Counted from the first letter of the stretch, positions 43,907 to 52,113 are shown. The stretch: 64,000 bases of DNA from UBA668 sp043740085 (GCA_043740085.1 JAYUCY010000112.1:1-64000), one strand, 5' to 3'. Program-made: numbers and translations. The notes: generated by a model not told the origin, from the letters alone.

Positions 43907-45501
43907 ATCCGGAACACGCCGTAGCCGCGTGTTCCCTCGATGAGTTGGTTATCGATGACGCTCAGGCACATGCCCAGAACAGTGCGCGTGTCGCGTGGGT
44001 CGATAATGCCGTCGTCGTAGAGCTTGCCGCTCATGAACATGGCCAGCGACTCACGTTCAATCTGATCTTCGATCATCGCTCGCATCGCTGCATCCGCTTC
44101 CTCGTCGAACGGCCGACCCATGCTGGCCGCCGACTCGCGACCAACGATGCTCATCACGCCAGCCAACTGAGCCGGACCCATCACCGCGCTCTTCGCGTTG
44201 GGCCAGGCGAACAGGAAGCGTGGCCCAAAGGCGCGGCCACACATTCCGTAGTTGCCGGCACCGTACGAGGCGGCCATGTTGATGGTGAGGTGCGGCACGC
44301 GGCTGTTGGAGACAGCGTTGATCATCTTCGAGCCGTCCTTGATGATGCCGCGCTGCTCGAACTCCTTGCCGACCATAAAGCCGGTGGTGTTCTGCAGAAA
44401 CACCAACGGGGTATCGATCTGGTTGGCCAGCTGGATGAACTGTGCAGCCTTCTCGCTTTCTTCACTGAAGAGCACGCCGTGGTGGTTGGCAAGGATGCCG
44501 ATGGGGTAGCCGTGCAGCTCGGCGAAGCCGGTGACCAGCGATGTGCCGTAGAGCGGCTTGAACTCATCGAAGTCGCTGTCGTCGACGATGCGGGCGACGA
44601 CGTCGCGCGGGTCGAACGGCACCTTCGGATCAGCACTCGGAATGCCGATCAGCTGGTCCACGTCGTACCTCGGCGCGCGACCCGCTCCACGTGGCCCTGG
44701 CCCGCGCTTGCGATGGTTGATGCGCCTGATGACTTGGCGGCCGAGGCGGATGGCGTCCAGCTCGTCGATCGCGAAGTAGTCGGCCAGCCCGCTGATGCGT
44801 GCGTGCATCTCGGCGCCGCCCAAGCTTTCGTCGTCGCTGTCTTCGCCCGTGGCCATCTTCACCAACGGCGGCCCGCCAAGAAACACCTTCGAACGTTCCT
44901 TGATCATGACGACGTAGTCGCTCATACCGGGTACGTATGCGCCACCGGCAGTGGAGTTGCCAAAGACGATCGACACCTGCGGAATGCCGGCCGCAGAGGC
45001 GTTGGTGATGTCGCGGAAACCGCGGCCACCGGGGATGAAGATCTCGCTCTGCGTCGGAAGATCGGCGCCGCCCGACTCAGTCAACGCAATGGTGGGCAGT
45101 CGGTTCTCGCGGATGATCTCGTTGGTCCGCAGGTTCTTTTTCAGCGTGAACGGGTTACTGGCGCCTCCACGAAGTGTTGGGTCGCTGCCGGTGATCATGC
45201 ACTCAACGCCTTCGACGACGCCGATGCCAGCAACGCTCCCGGCGCCGACCGGGAACTGGCTGCCGTAGGCGGCGATGGGGGAGAGCTCGAGGAACGGCGA
45301 GCCAGGGTCGAGCAGTGCCTCCATCCGCTCGCGCACCAGCAGCTTGCCGCGCTGGCGGTGGCGTGCCACGTACTTCTCGCCGCCGCCACCGTTCACCAAT
45401 TGCAGTTGCTGGTCATGCGCTGCCAACTGGGCCTGCAACGCGGCTCGGTTGGCGAGGTAAGCCTCGCTGGTCGGGTTCACGCGGTCGGGTAGTACTGGCA
45501 C
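43903..45501 (-). CDS. Acyl-CoA carboxylase, carboxyltransferase subunit
   Basis: 532 aa, typical of MccB/AtuC-type beta subunits. N-terminal crotonase half includes RERMEALLDPGSPFLELSPIA, the acyl-CoA loop GGASNPFTLKKNLR, TESGGADLPTQSEIF and FGNSTAGGAYVPGMSDY. C-terminal half includes FLQNTTGFMVGKEFEQRGIIKDGSKMINAV and AMCG-like NYGMCGRAFGPRFLFAWPNAKSAVMG. The segment FMVGKEFEQRGIIKDG favours methylcrotonyl/geranyl-CoA over acetyl/propionyl-CoA. Starts 1 nt after the hydratase stop. Confidence 0.93.
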   Translation of the reverse strand: MPVLPDRVNPTSEAYLANRAALQAQLAAHDQQLQLVNGGGGEKYVARHRQRGKLLVRERMEALLDPGSPFLELSPIAAYGSQFPVGAGSVAGIGVVEGVECMITGSDPTLRGGASNPFTLKKNLRTNEIIRENRLPTIALTESGGADLPTQSEIFIPGGRGFRDITNASAAGIPQVSIVFGNSTAGGAYVPGMSDYVVMIKERSKVFLGGPPLVKMATGEDSDDESLGGAEMHARISGLADYFAIDELDAIRLGRQVIRRINHRKRGPGPRGAGRAPRYDVDQLIGIPSADPKVPFDPRDVVARIVDDSDFDEFKPLYGTSLVTGFAELHGYPIGILANHHGVLFSEESEKAAQFIQLANQIDTPLVFLQNTTGFMVGKEFEQRGIIKDGSKMINAVSNSRVPHLTINMAASYGAGNYGMCGRAFGPRFLFAWPNAKSAVMGPAQLAGVMSIVGRESAASMGRPFDEEADAAMRAMIEDQIERESLAMFMSGKLYDDGIIDPRDTRTVLGMCLSVIDNQLIEGTRGYGVFRM

Positions 45502-45502
45502 G

Positions 45503-46261
45503 TCAGCTGTCCTTCGCCACGCCTGCCCACGACGGCGGCCGCTTCTCGGCGAAGGCCCGCATGCCCTCGGCGGCCTCGTCCGAACGGAACAGGCTCTCGC
45601 TGAGTGCAGTCATTTCAGCCATCGTCGCCGGGGGTTGCCGCAGTAGGCGTTTGGTCGCGGCGACGGCGCTGGGCGCGCCAGCCAGAATGCCGGCGGTGAG
45701 TCCGGCCACGGTGCTGGCGACATCGTCGCTGACATGGGTGATCAGCCCCATGTCCTTGGCCGCGGCCGCATCGAAGGTTTCGCCGGTGAGGAACGGTGCG
45801 GCCAACTTACTCCACCCGCAGCGGGCCAGGATCGGCACGCTGATGATCGCGGGAGCAACGCCGATGCGCACTTCGGTGAACGCGAACGTCACGGCGCTGT
45901 TGACGACGACAAGATCGCAGGCTGCCATCAGCCCGACTCCGCCAGCGCGCACGGGGCCGGTGATGGCAGCGATGGTGGGAGCGGCCAACGTGCCCAGCCG
46001 CTCGAAAACATTGGCCATCGGGTTGCCCGCTGCTTGGGCATCCTGGCCGCCTCCGGCGCGTTCCTTGAGGTCGGCGCCGGAGCAGAAGACCGCCCCGGCG
46101 TGCGTCAGCACGATGGCCCGAACGTCCGGTCCGGCGGCCAGATCGAGTACCTCGTTGAGCTCAGCGAGCAGCTGGCGCGACAGTGCGTTGCGATTCGCCG
46201 GCGAATCAAGCGTGATTGTCGCGACGCCGTTGTTGATGGTGCAGTGAACCAGTTCCCCCAC
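45503..46261 (-). CDS. Enoyl-CoA hydratase/isomerase family protein
   Basis: Crotonase-fold protein, about 252 aa. Oxyanion-hole segments AVFCSGADLKERAGG and ITGPVRAGGVGLMAACDLVVV. In such an operon it would be the methylglutaconyl- or isohexenylglutaconyl-CoA hydratase. GTG 46261 has TACAGT 7 nt upstream, making it the first gene of the leaderless four-gene operon. Confidence 0.9.
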   Translation of the reverse strand: MGELVHCTINNGVATITLDSPANRNALSRQLLAELNEVLDLAAGPDVRAIVLTHAGAVFCSGADLKERAGGGQDAQAAGNPMANVFERLGTLAAPTIAAITGPVRAGGVGLMAACDLVVVNSAVTFAFTEVRIGVAPAIISVPILARCGWSKLAAPFLTGETFDAAAAKDMGLITHVSDDVASTVAGLTAGILAGAPSAVAATKRLLRQPPATMAEMTALSESLFRSDEAAEGMRAFAEKRPPSWAGVAKDS

Positions 46262-46268
46262 ACGGCCG

Positions 46269-46274
46269 ACTGTA
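46269..46274 (-). promoter_or_regulatory. Leaderless -10 box for the acyl-CoA carboxylase operon
   Basis: On the minus strand TACAGT is followed by 7 nt and GTG 46261. Confidence 0.55.
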
Positions 46275-46371
46275 GCCACGCCCAACCCGTCGATCCGCCC
46301 TGGCGCTCGTCGAGCACCCAACTGGACCCTCCCGGAACCGTACGTAGCGATCTGGGAAGACCCAGTTGCGT

Positions 46372-48249
46372 CTACGACGTGGTGATTTCGCGGAGGAAGG
46401 CTTCGGCCTCGGCGCGGTGACGGGTGCGTTTCATTGGTGGCAGCGCCTTCACGATGTCCCAGCGATAGTTGGCCTTGCCCAGTCGCGGGTCCATCACGGC
46501 GACAACGCCGCGGTCGTTGGCCGTGCGGATCAGCCGGCCGGTTGCCTGCGCGAGCAGCATCGCTGCACGCGGGAGATCGATCTGACCGAACGCGGCCGCG
46601 CCGAGCAGGTCGCGTCGCGCGGACAACAACGGATCGTCGGGCCGCGGGAACGGGATGCGGTCGATTACTACCAGGCTGAGCGTGCGGCCGGGAATGTCGA
46701 CACCCTGGAAGAATCCAGCGGTGGCGAAGAGGCAGGCGTGTTCGTCGTCGCTGAAAGCCTTGACCAGCGCGGTCTTGGGCAGGTCGCGTTGGGTGAAGAT
46801 CGGGACGTCGACCTTCAGGCGCACGGCTTCCGCTGCCGCGTCCATCGCCTTCCAACTGGTGAACAACGCCAACGTACGGCCGCTGGCGGCAGTGATGAGC
46901 GCTGCCAGTTCCTCGTGCACCGCCGGGCCGAATGCGGGCGAGCGTGGGTCTGGCATGTGGATGGCGCAGTACAGCATGGCGTGGTGTTCGTAGTCGAACG
47001 GGCTGCCGACGTCGAGCTGACGGAACCCGCTGGTCGGCAGGCCGACGCGTGCGCCAAGCGACGCAGGAATGGTCGCGCTGGCGAGGATGGCAGTGCGCTG
47101 CGACCAGATGCCGTTGAACAGGACACCACCAACTTCCAGCGGTGCGATCTCCAGCTTGGGGTAATCGGGGCCACCGCTGACGAAGGCCACGAAGCCCTCG
47201 CGGTTGTCCAACGCAAGGTCGATGCTGTCCTGCAATCGGGTGGCCATCTGTTGGCCGCGCATCTTGCGTGCCTTCGCGTCTTCGACGGTGGATTCGATTG
47301 CGGCCAGCGCCGTCAGCGCCTTCTGCACGCGACTGCGCACCTCGACGAGCATGGTTTGGATGGGCTCCGGGAACGGTCGCGACAGGCGTTGACCAAGAAA
47401 CGGAGCGAGCGCGTCGCGCACGAGTAGCGACGACTCGGCAACTCCGCCGACGAGCTTGGGGTCATCGATGATCCGCTTCAAGGCCACGGTCAGCGTGCTG
47501 AAGCGGCCGCCCGCAACCTGCACGCCAACGGTGTCGCTCATGATGTCTTCCAGCTGATGCGCCTCGTCCATCACCACCACGTCGTGTTCGGGCAACAGCA
47601 TTCCGCCGCTGCCGACATGCAGTCCGTAGAGATGCATGTTGACAACGACGACGTCGGCGTTCGATGCCTTCGTGCGTGCGGTTTCGGCAAAGCACACCGA
47701 TCCCATTGGGCACCGTGTGGCCCCCGGGCATTCATCGGAACCGACACTGACGGCCTGCCACGCCTTGTCGCTGGGCGCCCAGTCGAGCGACGCCTGGTCA
47801 CCGGTGTCGGTGGTGCCCGACCAGGTAACAAGCCGGTTGATCTCCACCTTGGTGGCGGCGGCGAACTCTTCAAGTTCCAGTTGTCCCTTCTCAGCGCCCT
47901 GGACCTCGCGCACGCGCTGCATGCAGACGTAGTTGCTGCGGCCCTTGAGTACGGCCCAGTCGAACGGAATACCCAGGTGAGCTTCCAGGAACGGAAGGTC
48001 CTTCGCTGCCAGCTGGTCCTGTAACGCCTTGGTTGCGGTGGCGACCACCACGCGCTTGTGAGCGACGATGGCCGGCACGAGGTAGCCGAGCGTCTTGCCG
48101 GTACCGGTCCCTGCTTGCACTACGAGGTGTTTGCCACTGGCGATGGCATCAGCGACCGCCAACGCCATCTCCTGCTGCCCCGGTCGCTCCTCGGCCGCGG
48201 GAAGGGCGGCGACGACTCGGGCAAGACCCTCGGTGACGCCCTTGCTCAC
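46372..48249 (-). CDS. DinG/XPD-family ATP-dependent DNA helicase
   Basis: Superfamily 2 helicase, about 625 aa. Walker A VVQAGTGTGKTLGYLVPA; DEAH box VVVMDEAHQLED; C-terminal motifs LFTSWKAMD, FFQGVDIPGRTLSLVVIDRIPFPRPDDPLL and QATGRLIRT. Four Cys between motifs (VCMQR, DECPGATRCPMGSVCF) could ligate an iron-sulfur cluster as in XPD/DinG. GTG 48249 overlaps the stop of a 31-codon upstream ORF as GTGA. Confidence 0.93.
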   Translation of the reverse strand: MSKGVTEGLARVVAALPAAEERPGQQEMALAVADAIASGKHLVVQAGTGTGKTLGYLVPAIVAHKRVVVATATKALQDQLAAKDLPFLEAHLGIPFDWAVLKGRSNYVCMQRVREVQGAEKGQLELEEFAAATKVEINRLVTWSGTTDTGDQASLDWAPSDKAWQAVSVGSDECPGATRCPMGSVCFAETARTKASNADVVVVNMHLYGLHVGSGGMLLPEHDVVVMDEAHQLEDIMSDTVGVQVAGGRFSTLTVALKRIIDDPKLVGGVAESSLLVRDALAPFLGQRLSRPFPEPIQTMLVEVRSRVQKALTALAAIESTVEDAKARKMRGQQMATRLQDSIDLALDNREGFVAFVSGGPDYPKLEIAPLEVGGVLFNGIWSQRTAILASATIPASLGARVGLPTSGFRQLDVGSPFDYEHHAMLYCAIHMPDPRSPAFGPAVHEELAALITAASGRTLALFTSWKAMDAAAEAVRLKVDVPIFTQRDLPKTALVKAFSDDEHACLFATAGFFQGVDIPGRTLSLVVIDRIPFPRPDDPLLSARRDLLGAAAFGQIDLPRAAMLLAQATGRLIRTANDRGVVAVMDPRLGKANYRWDIVKALPPMKRTRHRAEAEAFLREITTS

Positions 48250-48341
48250 AGAGTGCCGGGGCGTGAGAGCGCGGATGAGGTGGGGACCTCCCACTCGGCG
48301 AGTTCGGCTCGGGAGTTGGGAGTGCCGTGTGGTCGGGTCAC
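48246..48341 (-). CDS. Short leader ORF coupled to the helicase gene
   Basis: 31 codons (VTRPHGTPNSRAELAEWEVPTSSALSRPGTL) from GTG 48341, which has TAGCGT 7 nt upstream on the minus strand. Its TGA overlaps the helicase GTG as GTGA. An internal hairpin (GAGGT/ACCTC, overlapping GTGGG/CCCAC) lies about two thirds of the way along. It may set helicase translation rather than make a functional peptide. No known family. Confidence 0.4.
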   Translation of the reverse strand: MTRPHGTPNSRAELAEWEVPTSSALSRPGTL

Positions 48342-48348
48342 GTCGGCC

Positions 48349-48354
48349 ACGCTA
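48349..48354 (-). promoter_or_regulatory. Leaderless -10 box upstream of the helicase leader ORF
   Basis: Minus-strand TAGCGT followed by 7 nt and GTG 48341. Confidence 0.5.
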
Positions 48355-48529
48355 CTGAGCGACGAGCGCTCCCACCCGGCTTCTCGGGCTATAGGCGCGC
48401 TGATGGTGACCGCTCGGCAACGCTTCATCCATGAGCTGCGAGTCTGGATTCTTACAGGGAAGACGCCCTCGAGTGATGGGCGGCGGCCCCGCTCGGCTGA
48501 CCGTCGGACATTGACCGCCCACAGCTGCG

Positions 48530-48670
48530 TCGGCGCGATGTGAACGAGCTGCGAGGAGGAACAGCACGCGACGCACTCTTCACACGGCACATCGGTGGTA
48601 CCCGCACCTTCGATGGCCTCGCGGCCTCATTCAACCACGATGAGAAGTCGCCTGCGGGCAGGTCGGTCAC
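48530..48670 (-). pseudogene. Remnant of a YkgJ-type cysteine-cluster protein gene
   Basis: GTG 48670, 6 nt after the uppS stop, reads VTDLPAGDFSSWLNEAARPSK. One frame change later the text is AGTTDVPCEECVACCSSSQLVHIAPTQ, which matches the start of Fe/Zn-chelating CxxCxxCC (YkgJ) proteins. The remaining two thirds of such a protein are absent. The stretch 48355-48530 shows no recognisable gene. Confidence 0.6.
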
Positions 48671-48676
48671 GGCCGA

Positions 48677-49357
48677 TCACCTGACGAGCGCGAGCGCCGC
48701 ATCCAGCTCATGACCGTCGAAATCGGGCCAGGGACGGTCGGTGAAATAGACCTCGGCGCCGACGCTCTGCCAGAGCATGAAGTTGGAGATGCGCAGCTCG
48801 CCTGAGGTGCGCACCATCACGTCGACAGGCGGCAACTCGGGCAGGTACAGATTGCGGTCGATCGCGGCCTGATCGACCGGACCTTCGGCCGCGGCGGCGA
48901 CGGCGGCGTGCACCAACTCGGAGTGACTGCCGTAGTCGAATGCCACTGTGAGCACCATGCCGGTGTTCTGTGCCGTGTCGGTGATGGCCTTACGAATGGC
49001 ACGCTGCACGTACTTCGGCGTTCGCGCCTCCGGGCTGTCGAACGGCCGCCCCATCCACTGGATGCGGACATTCAGTTCGTTGAGCTCGGCAACTCGGCCG
49101 AACAGCTTCTTGTGCAGGCCGAGAATGTGGCGCACCTCGGTACGCGGCCGCACCCAGTTCTCGGTTGAGAACCCAAACACGGTTAGCCAGCCCACGTTGC
49201 GGGTGACCGCGACCCGCACCAGTCGGGCGAGGTTCTCTTCGCCCTCTGTGTGGCCCTCGGTGCGTGGGAGATGCTTTCGCTTCGCCCACCGCCCATTGCC
49301 ATCCATGATGCACGCCACGTGCACCAGCGGCGTGTCGGCGGAGGAGGCGGTGGTCAC
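48677..49357 (-). CDS. uppS: cis-Prenyltransferase (isoprenyl diphosphate synthase), catalytic
   Basis: 226 aa. Catalytic Asp D19 in CIMDGNGRWAKRK; RTEGHTEG; FGFSTENWVRP; diphosphate-binding RTSGELRISNFMLWQ (from 183); FTDRPWPDF. It makes the polyprenyl diphosphate carrier for cell-wall synthesis. The protein ends DGHELDAALALVR, just before the C-terminal RRFGG segment found in canonical homodimeric enzymes. The divergent homologue at 49441 has that segment. GTG 49357 has TAGGGT 8 nt upstream. Confidence 0.93.
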   Translation of the reverse strand: MTTASSADTPLVHVACIMDGNGRWAKRKHLPRTEGHTEGEENLARLVRVAVTRNVGWLTVFGFSTENWVRPRTEVRHILGLHKKLFGRVAELNELNVRIQWMGRPFDSPEARTPKYVQRAIRKAITDTAQNTGMVLTVAFDYGSHSELVHAAVAAAAEGPVDQAAIDRNLYLPELPPVDVMVRTSGELRISNFMLWQSVGAEVYFTDRPWPDFDGHELDAALALVR

Positions 49358-49365
49358 GGCTCACC

Positions 49366-49371
49366 ACCCTA
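49366..49371 (-). promoter_or_regulatory. Leaderless -10 box for uppS
   Basis: Minus-strand TAGGGT, 8 nt before GTG 49357. On the plus strand a weaker GACAAT (49429-49434) lies 6 nt before ATG 49441 of the divergent homologue. Confidence 0.45.
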
Positions 49372-49440
49372 GTTGTCATGGCGGGCGCGAAACGGGCGAC
49401 CGTGCCCACAAACGTGTCGGCCGCGTGGGACAATGGTGGC

Positions 49441-49983
49441 ATGAACGCCGCGGCCACCGAGGGGGTGTCACTTCGTCATGTCACCGTTGTCGGGGGCACG
49501 CTCGCGGAATGGGCGGAACTACCCGCCGATCAGTGGGCCGACCGGCTGTACGAGTGGGGCAAAGTCGCCGACCATGTGGGTGCCAGTTGGCTCACAGTTC
49601 GTCCGTTCGGGCCGCACGACAACGCGCCGGCGGCCGCAGTTCCCACACGCGAGGCCACCGTCGGTACCTGCCTTGCCGTCGCCCACCCCGACGATGATGG
49701 CCGCGCCCGGCTCACCCGTGTGGTCGCTGGCCTGCAAGCTGCCGGCCAGACCATCACCGAGGCATCCATCGACGCCGCTCTCAACGCACCCGCACTGGTC
49801 AACCCCGACCTCGTCGTGGTCGTTGGCGCCAAGCACCGCATGCCGCCTTCGCTGGTGTGGGAGTTGGCGTACAGCGAGCTGGTGTTCGTCGACACCACCT
49901 GGCAGCATTTTGGGCCCGGTCACCTCGACGAAGCCATGAGCTCGTACGCATACCGCCATCGCCGCTTCGGCGGCATCGACTAG
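49441..49983 (+). CDS. cis-Prenyltransferase homologue lacking catalytic motifs (putative partner subunit)
   Basis: 180 aa. The C-terminal half aligns with UppS: LVWELAYSELVFVDTTWQHFGPGHLDEAMSSYAYRHRRFGGID. The catalytic DGNGRWA is absent, and the RTSGE diphosphate site is replaced by VVVVGAKHRMPP. The C-terminal RRFGG, which holds the RxG motif, is kept. This pattern equals eukaryotic NgBR/Nus1, the non-catalytic subunit of heteromeric cis-prenyltransferases. It is head to head with uppS (83 nt) and 8 nt upstream of recO. I chose ATG 49441; the ORF is open to 49378. Confidence 0.82.
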   Translation: MNAAATEGVSLRHVTVVGGTLAEWAELPADQWADRLYEWGKVADHVGASWLTVRPFGPHDNAPAAAVPTREATVGTCLAVAHPDDDGRARLTRVVAGLQAAGQTITEASIDAALNAPALVNPDLVVVVGAKHRMPPSLVWELAYSELVFVDTTWQHFGPGHLDEAMSSYAYRHRRFGGID

Positions 49984-49991
49984 GCGGCGGC

Positions 49992-50714
49992 GTGGCCAGC
50001 CATCTCTATCGCGACACGGCGGTCGTGTTGCGCACTTACAAGCTGGGTGAAGCGGACCGCATTGTCGTGCTCCTTACCGAGCATCACGGCAAAGTGCGCG
50101 CCGTCGCCAAGGGTGTGCGCAAGACCATGTCGCGCTTCGGCGGTCGGCTCGAGCCGATGAGCCACGTCCGTCTACTGCTTGCGCAGGGACGCGAACTGGA
50201 CATCGTCAGCCAGGCCGAGGCGGTCGAGTCGTTGGCGCCGATGGTCGTCGACCTCGATCACCTCACCTCCGGAATCGCCGTGCTGGAAGCTGCGGACCAG
50301 ATGTCGTTGGACCGAGAGCCGAACCCGCAGCTGTACCGCATGGTGGTGGGCGCACTGCGCACCATCGGCGAGCGTGGCGGTCCGCTCGTGGTGCCGGCGT
50401 TTTTCTGGAAGCTGCTGGCGGCAGAAGGCGTGCGCCCTGAGCTGAACGAATGTGTGCGCTGCGGCGAACCCGGCCCGCTGATTGCTTTTGATATGGACCA
50501 GGGTGGTGCGCTGTGCAGGACGTGCCGCACCGGTGCGCCGCTCAGCGAGCCGGCGCTGGAACTGATGCGGATGATCCTCGGTGGCCGGCTCAATGACGCG
50601 CTCGATACCCCGCCGTCACCCACCACCCACGAGGTGGCCACCCATGCCACGCGTGCGGTAGAGCACCACATCGAGCGCCGCCTGCGCACCGTTGCAATGT
50701 TCGAGACGCACTAG
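49992..50714 (+). CDS. recO: DNA repair protein RecO
   Basis: Recombination mediator, about 240 aa, that loads RecA with RecR. N-terminal OB fold: ASHLYRDTAVVLRTYKLGEADRIVVLLTEHHGKVRAVAKGVRK. Central helices with LPAFFWKLLAAEG-like text, then a Cys4 zinc module CVRCGEPGP...GGALCRTC (about 150-175). GTG 49992 lies 8 nt after the stop of the cis-prenyltransferase homologue. The recO-uppS neighbourhood is common in actinobacteria. Confidence 0.95.
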   Translation: MASHLYRDTAVVLRTYKLGEADRIVVLLTEHHGKVRAVAKGVRKTMSRFGGRLEPMSHVRLLLAQGRELDIVSQAEAVESLAPMVVDLDHLTSGIAVLEAADQMSLDREPNPQLYRMVVGALRTIGERGGPLVVPAFFWKLLAAEGVRPELNECVRCGEPGPLIAFDMDQGGALCRTCRTGAPLSEPALELMRMILGGRLNDALDTPPSPTTHEVATHATRAVEHHIERRLRTVAMFETH

Positions 50715-50739
50715 CGGATGTGATGCGGCCGCCCGAGCA

Positions 50740-51516
50740 TCAGCAGTCGCCGGAGAGGAAGACCGGGTACTTGCCAGTCCCCATTGAGATGATGGTGACG
50801 TCGGCGCGGGCGGGCACGGTGGCGATGTAGTTGCCCGCATCGTCGAACGAGGTGAACGGATCGCCGGCGGACTCGAGCGCCACGCGAATGCCGTCGATGG
50901 TTCCGCTGCCCACTGAGTAGCAGCCACCCTTGTCGACCGCCAGCGCGGGCAAGTCGCTCCAACGGGCGCCGAAGGTTCCACCGCTCGCTGACGACAACGC
51001 CGCAGTGGGATCGTTGGTGTACGTCCAGCCTGTGAATGACATGGATGCCACGCTGCCGCCGCCGAACTCAACGCACAGGTTGATCGACCAGCACACCGAC
51101 CGTCCCATGGTGGCAACGAACCCGGTCTCGCCATCGGTGGTGGTGAATTCGCCAAGGCCGTCGGCCACCGGGTAGTCAGCGGTGTCGTCGCGAGTGGGAA
51201 CACCGAGCAGGGCGGAGATGCCGTCAACTACCTGGCCCGCTTCGGCGCCAAGGGCGAAGGAGCCGATACCGGAATCGCGCAGCACCAGGGCGGCTGCTGG
51301 CTCGACCGTCGTCGAGGTAACGGCAACGGAGGTGGTGGAGGCGTCGACAGTCGTTGTGGTCGCCGCGTCGGTGGCCGGCACGGTCTCCGCGACAGAGTCC
51401 GAGGTCGCAGCTGCCGCGCTGGTCGCGCTGCCGACCGTCTTCGAATCGCTGCATGCCGCCAGCATGGCGATCGAGGCGGTGAGAACGACAGAGGTGATGA
51501 GGACCCGGCGATTCAC
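50740..51516 (-). CDS. Putative lipoprotein, Thr-rich linker
   Basis: About 258 aa, no family recognised. Signal NRRVLITSVVLTASIAMLAAC with lipobox LAAC (Cys about 22). A low-complexity Ala/Thr/Ser linker to about residue 75 is followed by a soluble domain (LVLRDSGIGSFALGAEAGQVVDGISALLG to GKYPVFLSGDC) with four Cys that may form disulfides. GTG 51516 overlaps the upstream lipoprotein's stop (GTGA), so the two are an operon. Confidence 0.8.
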   Translation of the reverse strand: MNRRVLITSVVLTASIAMLAACSDSKTVGSATSAAAATSDSVAETVPATDAATTTTVDASTTSVAVTSTTVEPAAALVLRDSGIGSFALGAEAGQVVDGISALLGVPTRDDTADYPVADGLGEFTTTDGETGFVATMGRSVCWSINLCVEFGGGSVASMSFTGWTYTNDPTAALSSASGGTFGARWSDLPALAVDKGGCYSVGSGTIDGIRVALESAGDPFTSFDDAGNYIATVPARADVTIISMGTGKYPVFLSGDC

Positions 51517-52004
51517 GGGATCATCGCCGGAGTGTCGCAACCGTAGAAATCGCCATCCATCGTCTGTACATCCGTGGCCTCGGGCATGGTGATCGAGGGT
51601 AGCGGAGGGTCACACAGGACGGTGGTGAAGTTGTGGTTGATCATGGTCTGAGTGATGGTCCATTCACCGCCCGGCACTGCCTGCTCGGCGGAGGTGACTG
51701 CGGAGGAGCGGTTGCGTGCGGCGATCTCACACGACAGGCCCTCGTACGGGCCTTCAGCCGAGAGAGTCAGGGGTGGTGCCGGCGTGGCAACGGTGGCGGG
51801 CGGAGCAGTGGTATTGACCCCCGCCGAGGTCGTCGTCACCGCTGCGGTCGTAGTGGTATTCGCTGGCGCGGCGGTTGTCGTCGTTGCCAGGTCCACAGCG
51901 GTGGATGTTGCCCCTGACCCAATCGACTCGCTGTCACTACAGCTCGCCATCAATCCTGAATTGGCGACCACCGAAAGTGCCACCCGCTTGCTGAAATTGA
52001 TCAT
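51513..52004 (-). CDS. Putative lipoprotein, Thr-rich linker, small
   Basis: About 163 aa, no family recognised. Signal MINFSKRVALSVVANSGLMASC with lipobox MASC (Cys 22). A Thr/Ala linker (about 30-75) precedes a short domain with Cys residues (YEGLSCEIAARN, VLCDPPLP, YGCDTPAMIP). ATG 52004 has GGGAGA about 10 nt upstream. Cotranscribed with the lipoprotein at 50740; divergent from glyS. Confidence 0.75.
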   Translation of the reverse strand: MINFSKRVALSVVANSGLMASCSDSESIGSGATSTAVDLATTTTAAPANTTTTAAVTTTSAGVNTTAPPATVATPAPPLTLSAEGPYEGLSCEIAARNRSSAVTSAEQAVPGGEWTITQTMINHNFTTVLCDPPLPSITMPEATDVQTMDGDFYGCDTPAMIP

Positions 52005-52098
52005 GACCTGCTTCTCCCGTTTGTTGCGGTGAGGATCGCGGAGTGCCTGCATCCTTGCGCTTTTCGGAAATGATTTCGTGGCTGCTGAAGGGTGCCCG

Positions 52099-52104
52099 TA
52101 GCCT
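52099..52104 (+). promoter_or_regulatory. -10 box for glyS
   Basis: TAGCCT ends 9 nt before ATG 52114, giving a leader of only a few bases. No T-box or long leader is present. Confidence 0.45.
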
Positions 52105-52113
52105 TGCACCGCT

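Noticed and set aside
48255..48335. Possible third copy of the palindromic repeat
   Set aside because: It shares GAGTGGG and GTGGGG/CCCAC words but lacks the direct repeats and the long arms; treated as the hairpin of the helicase leader.
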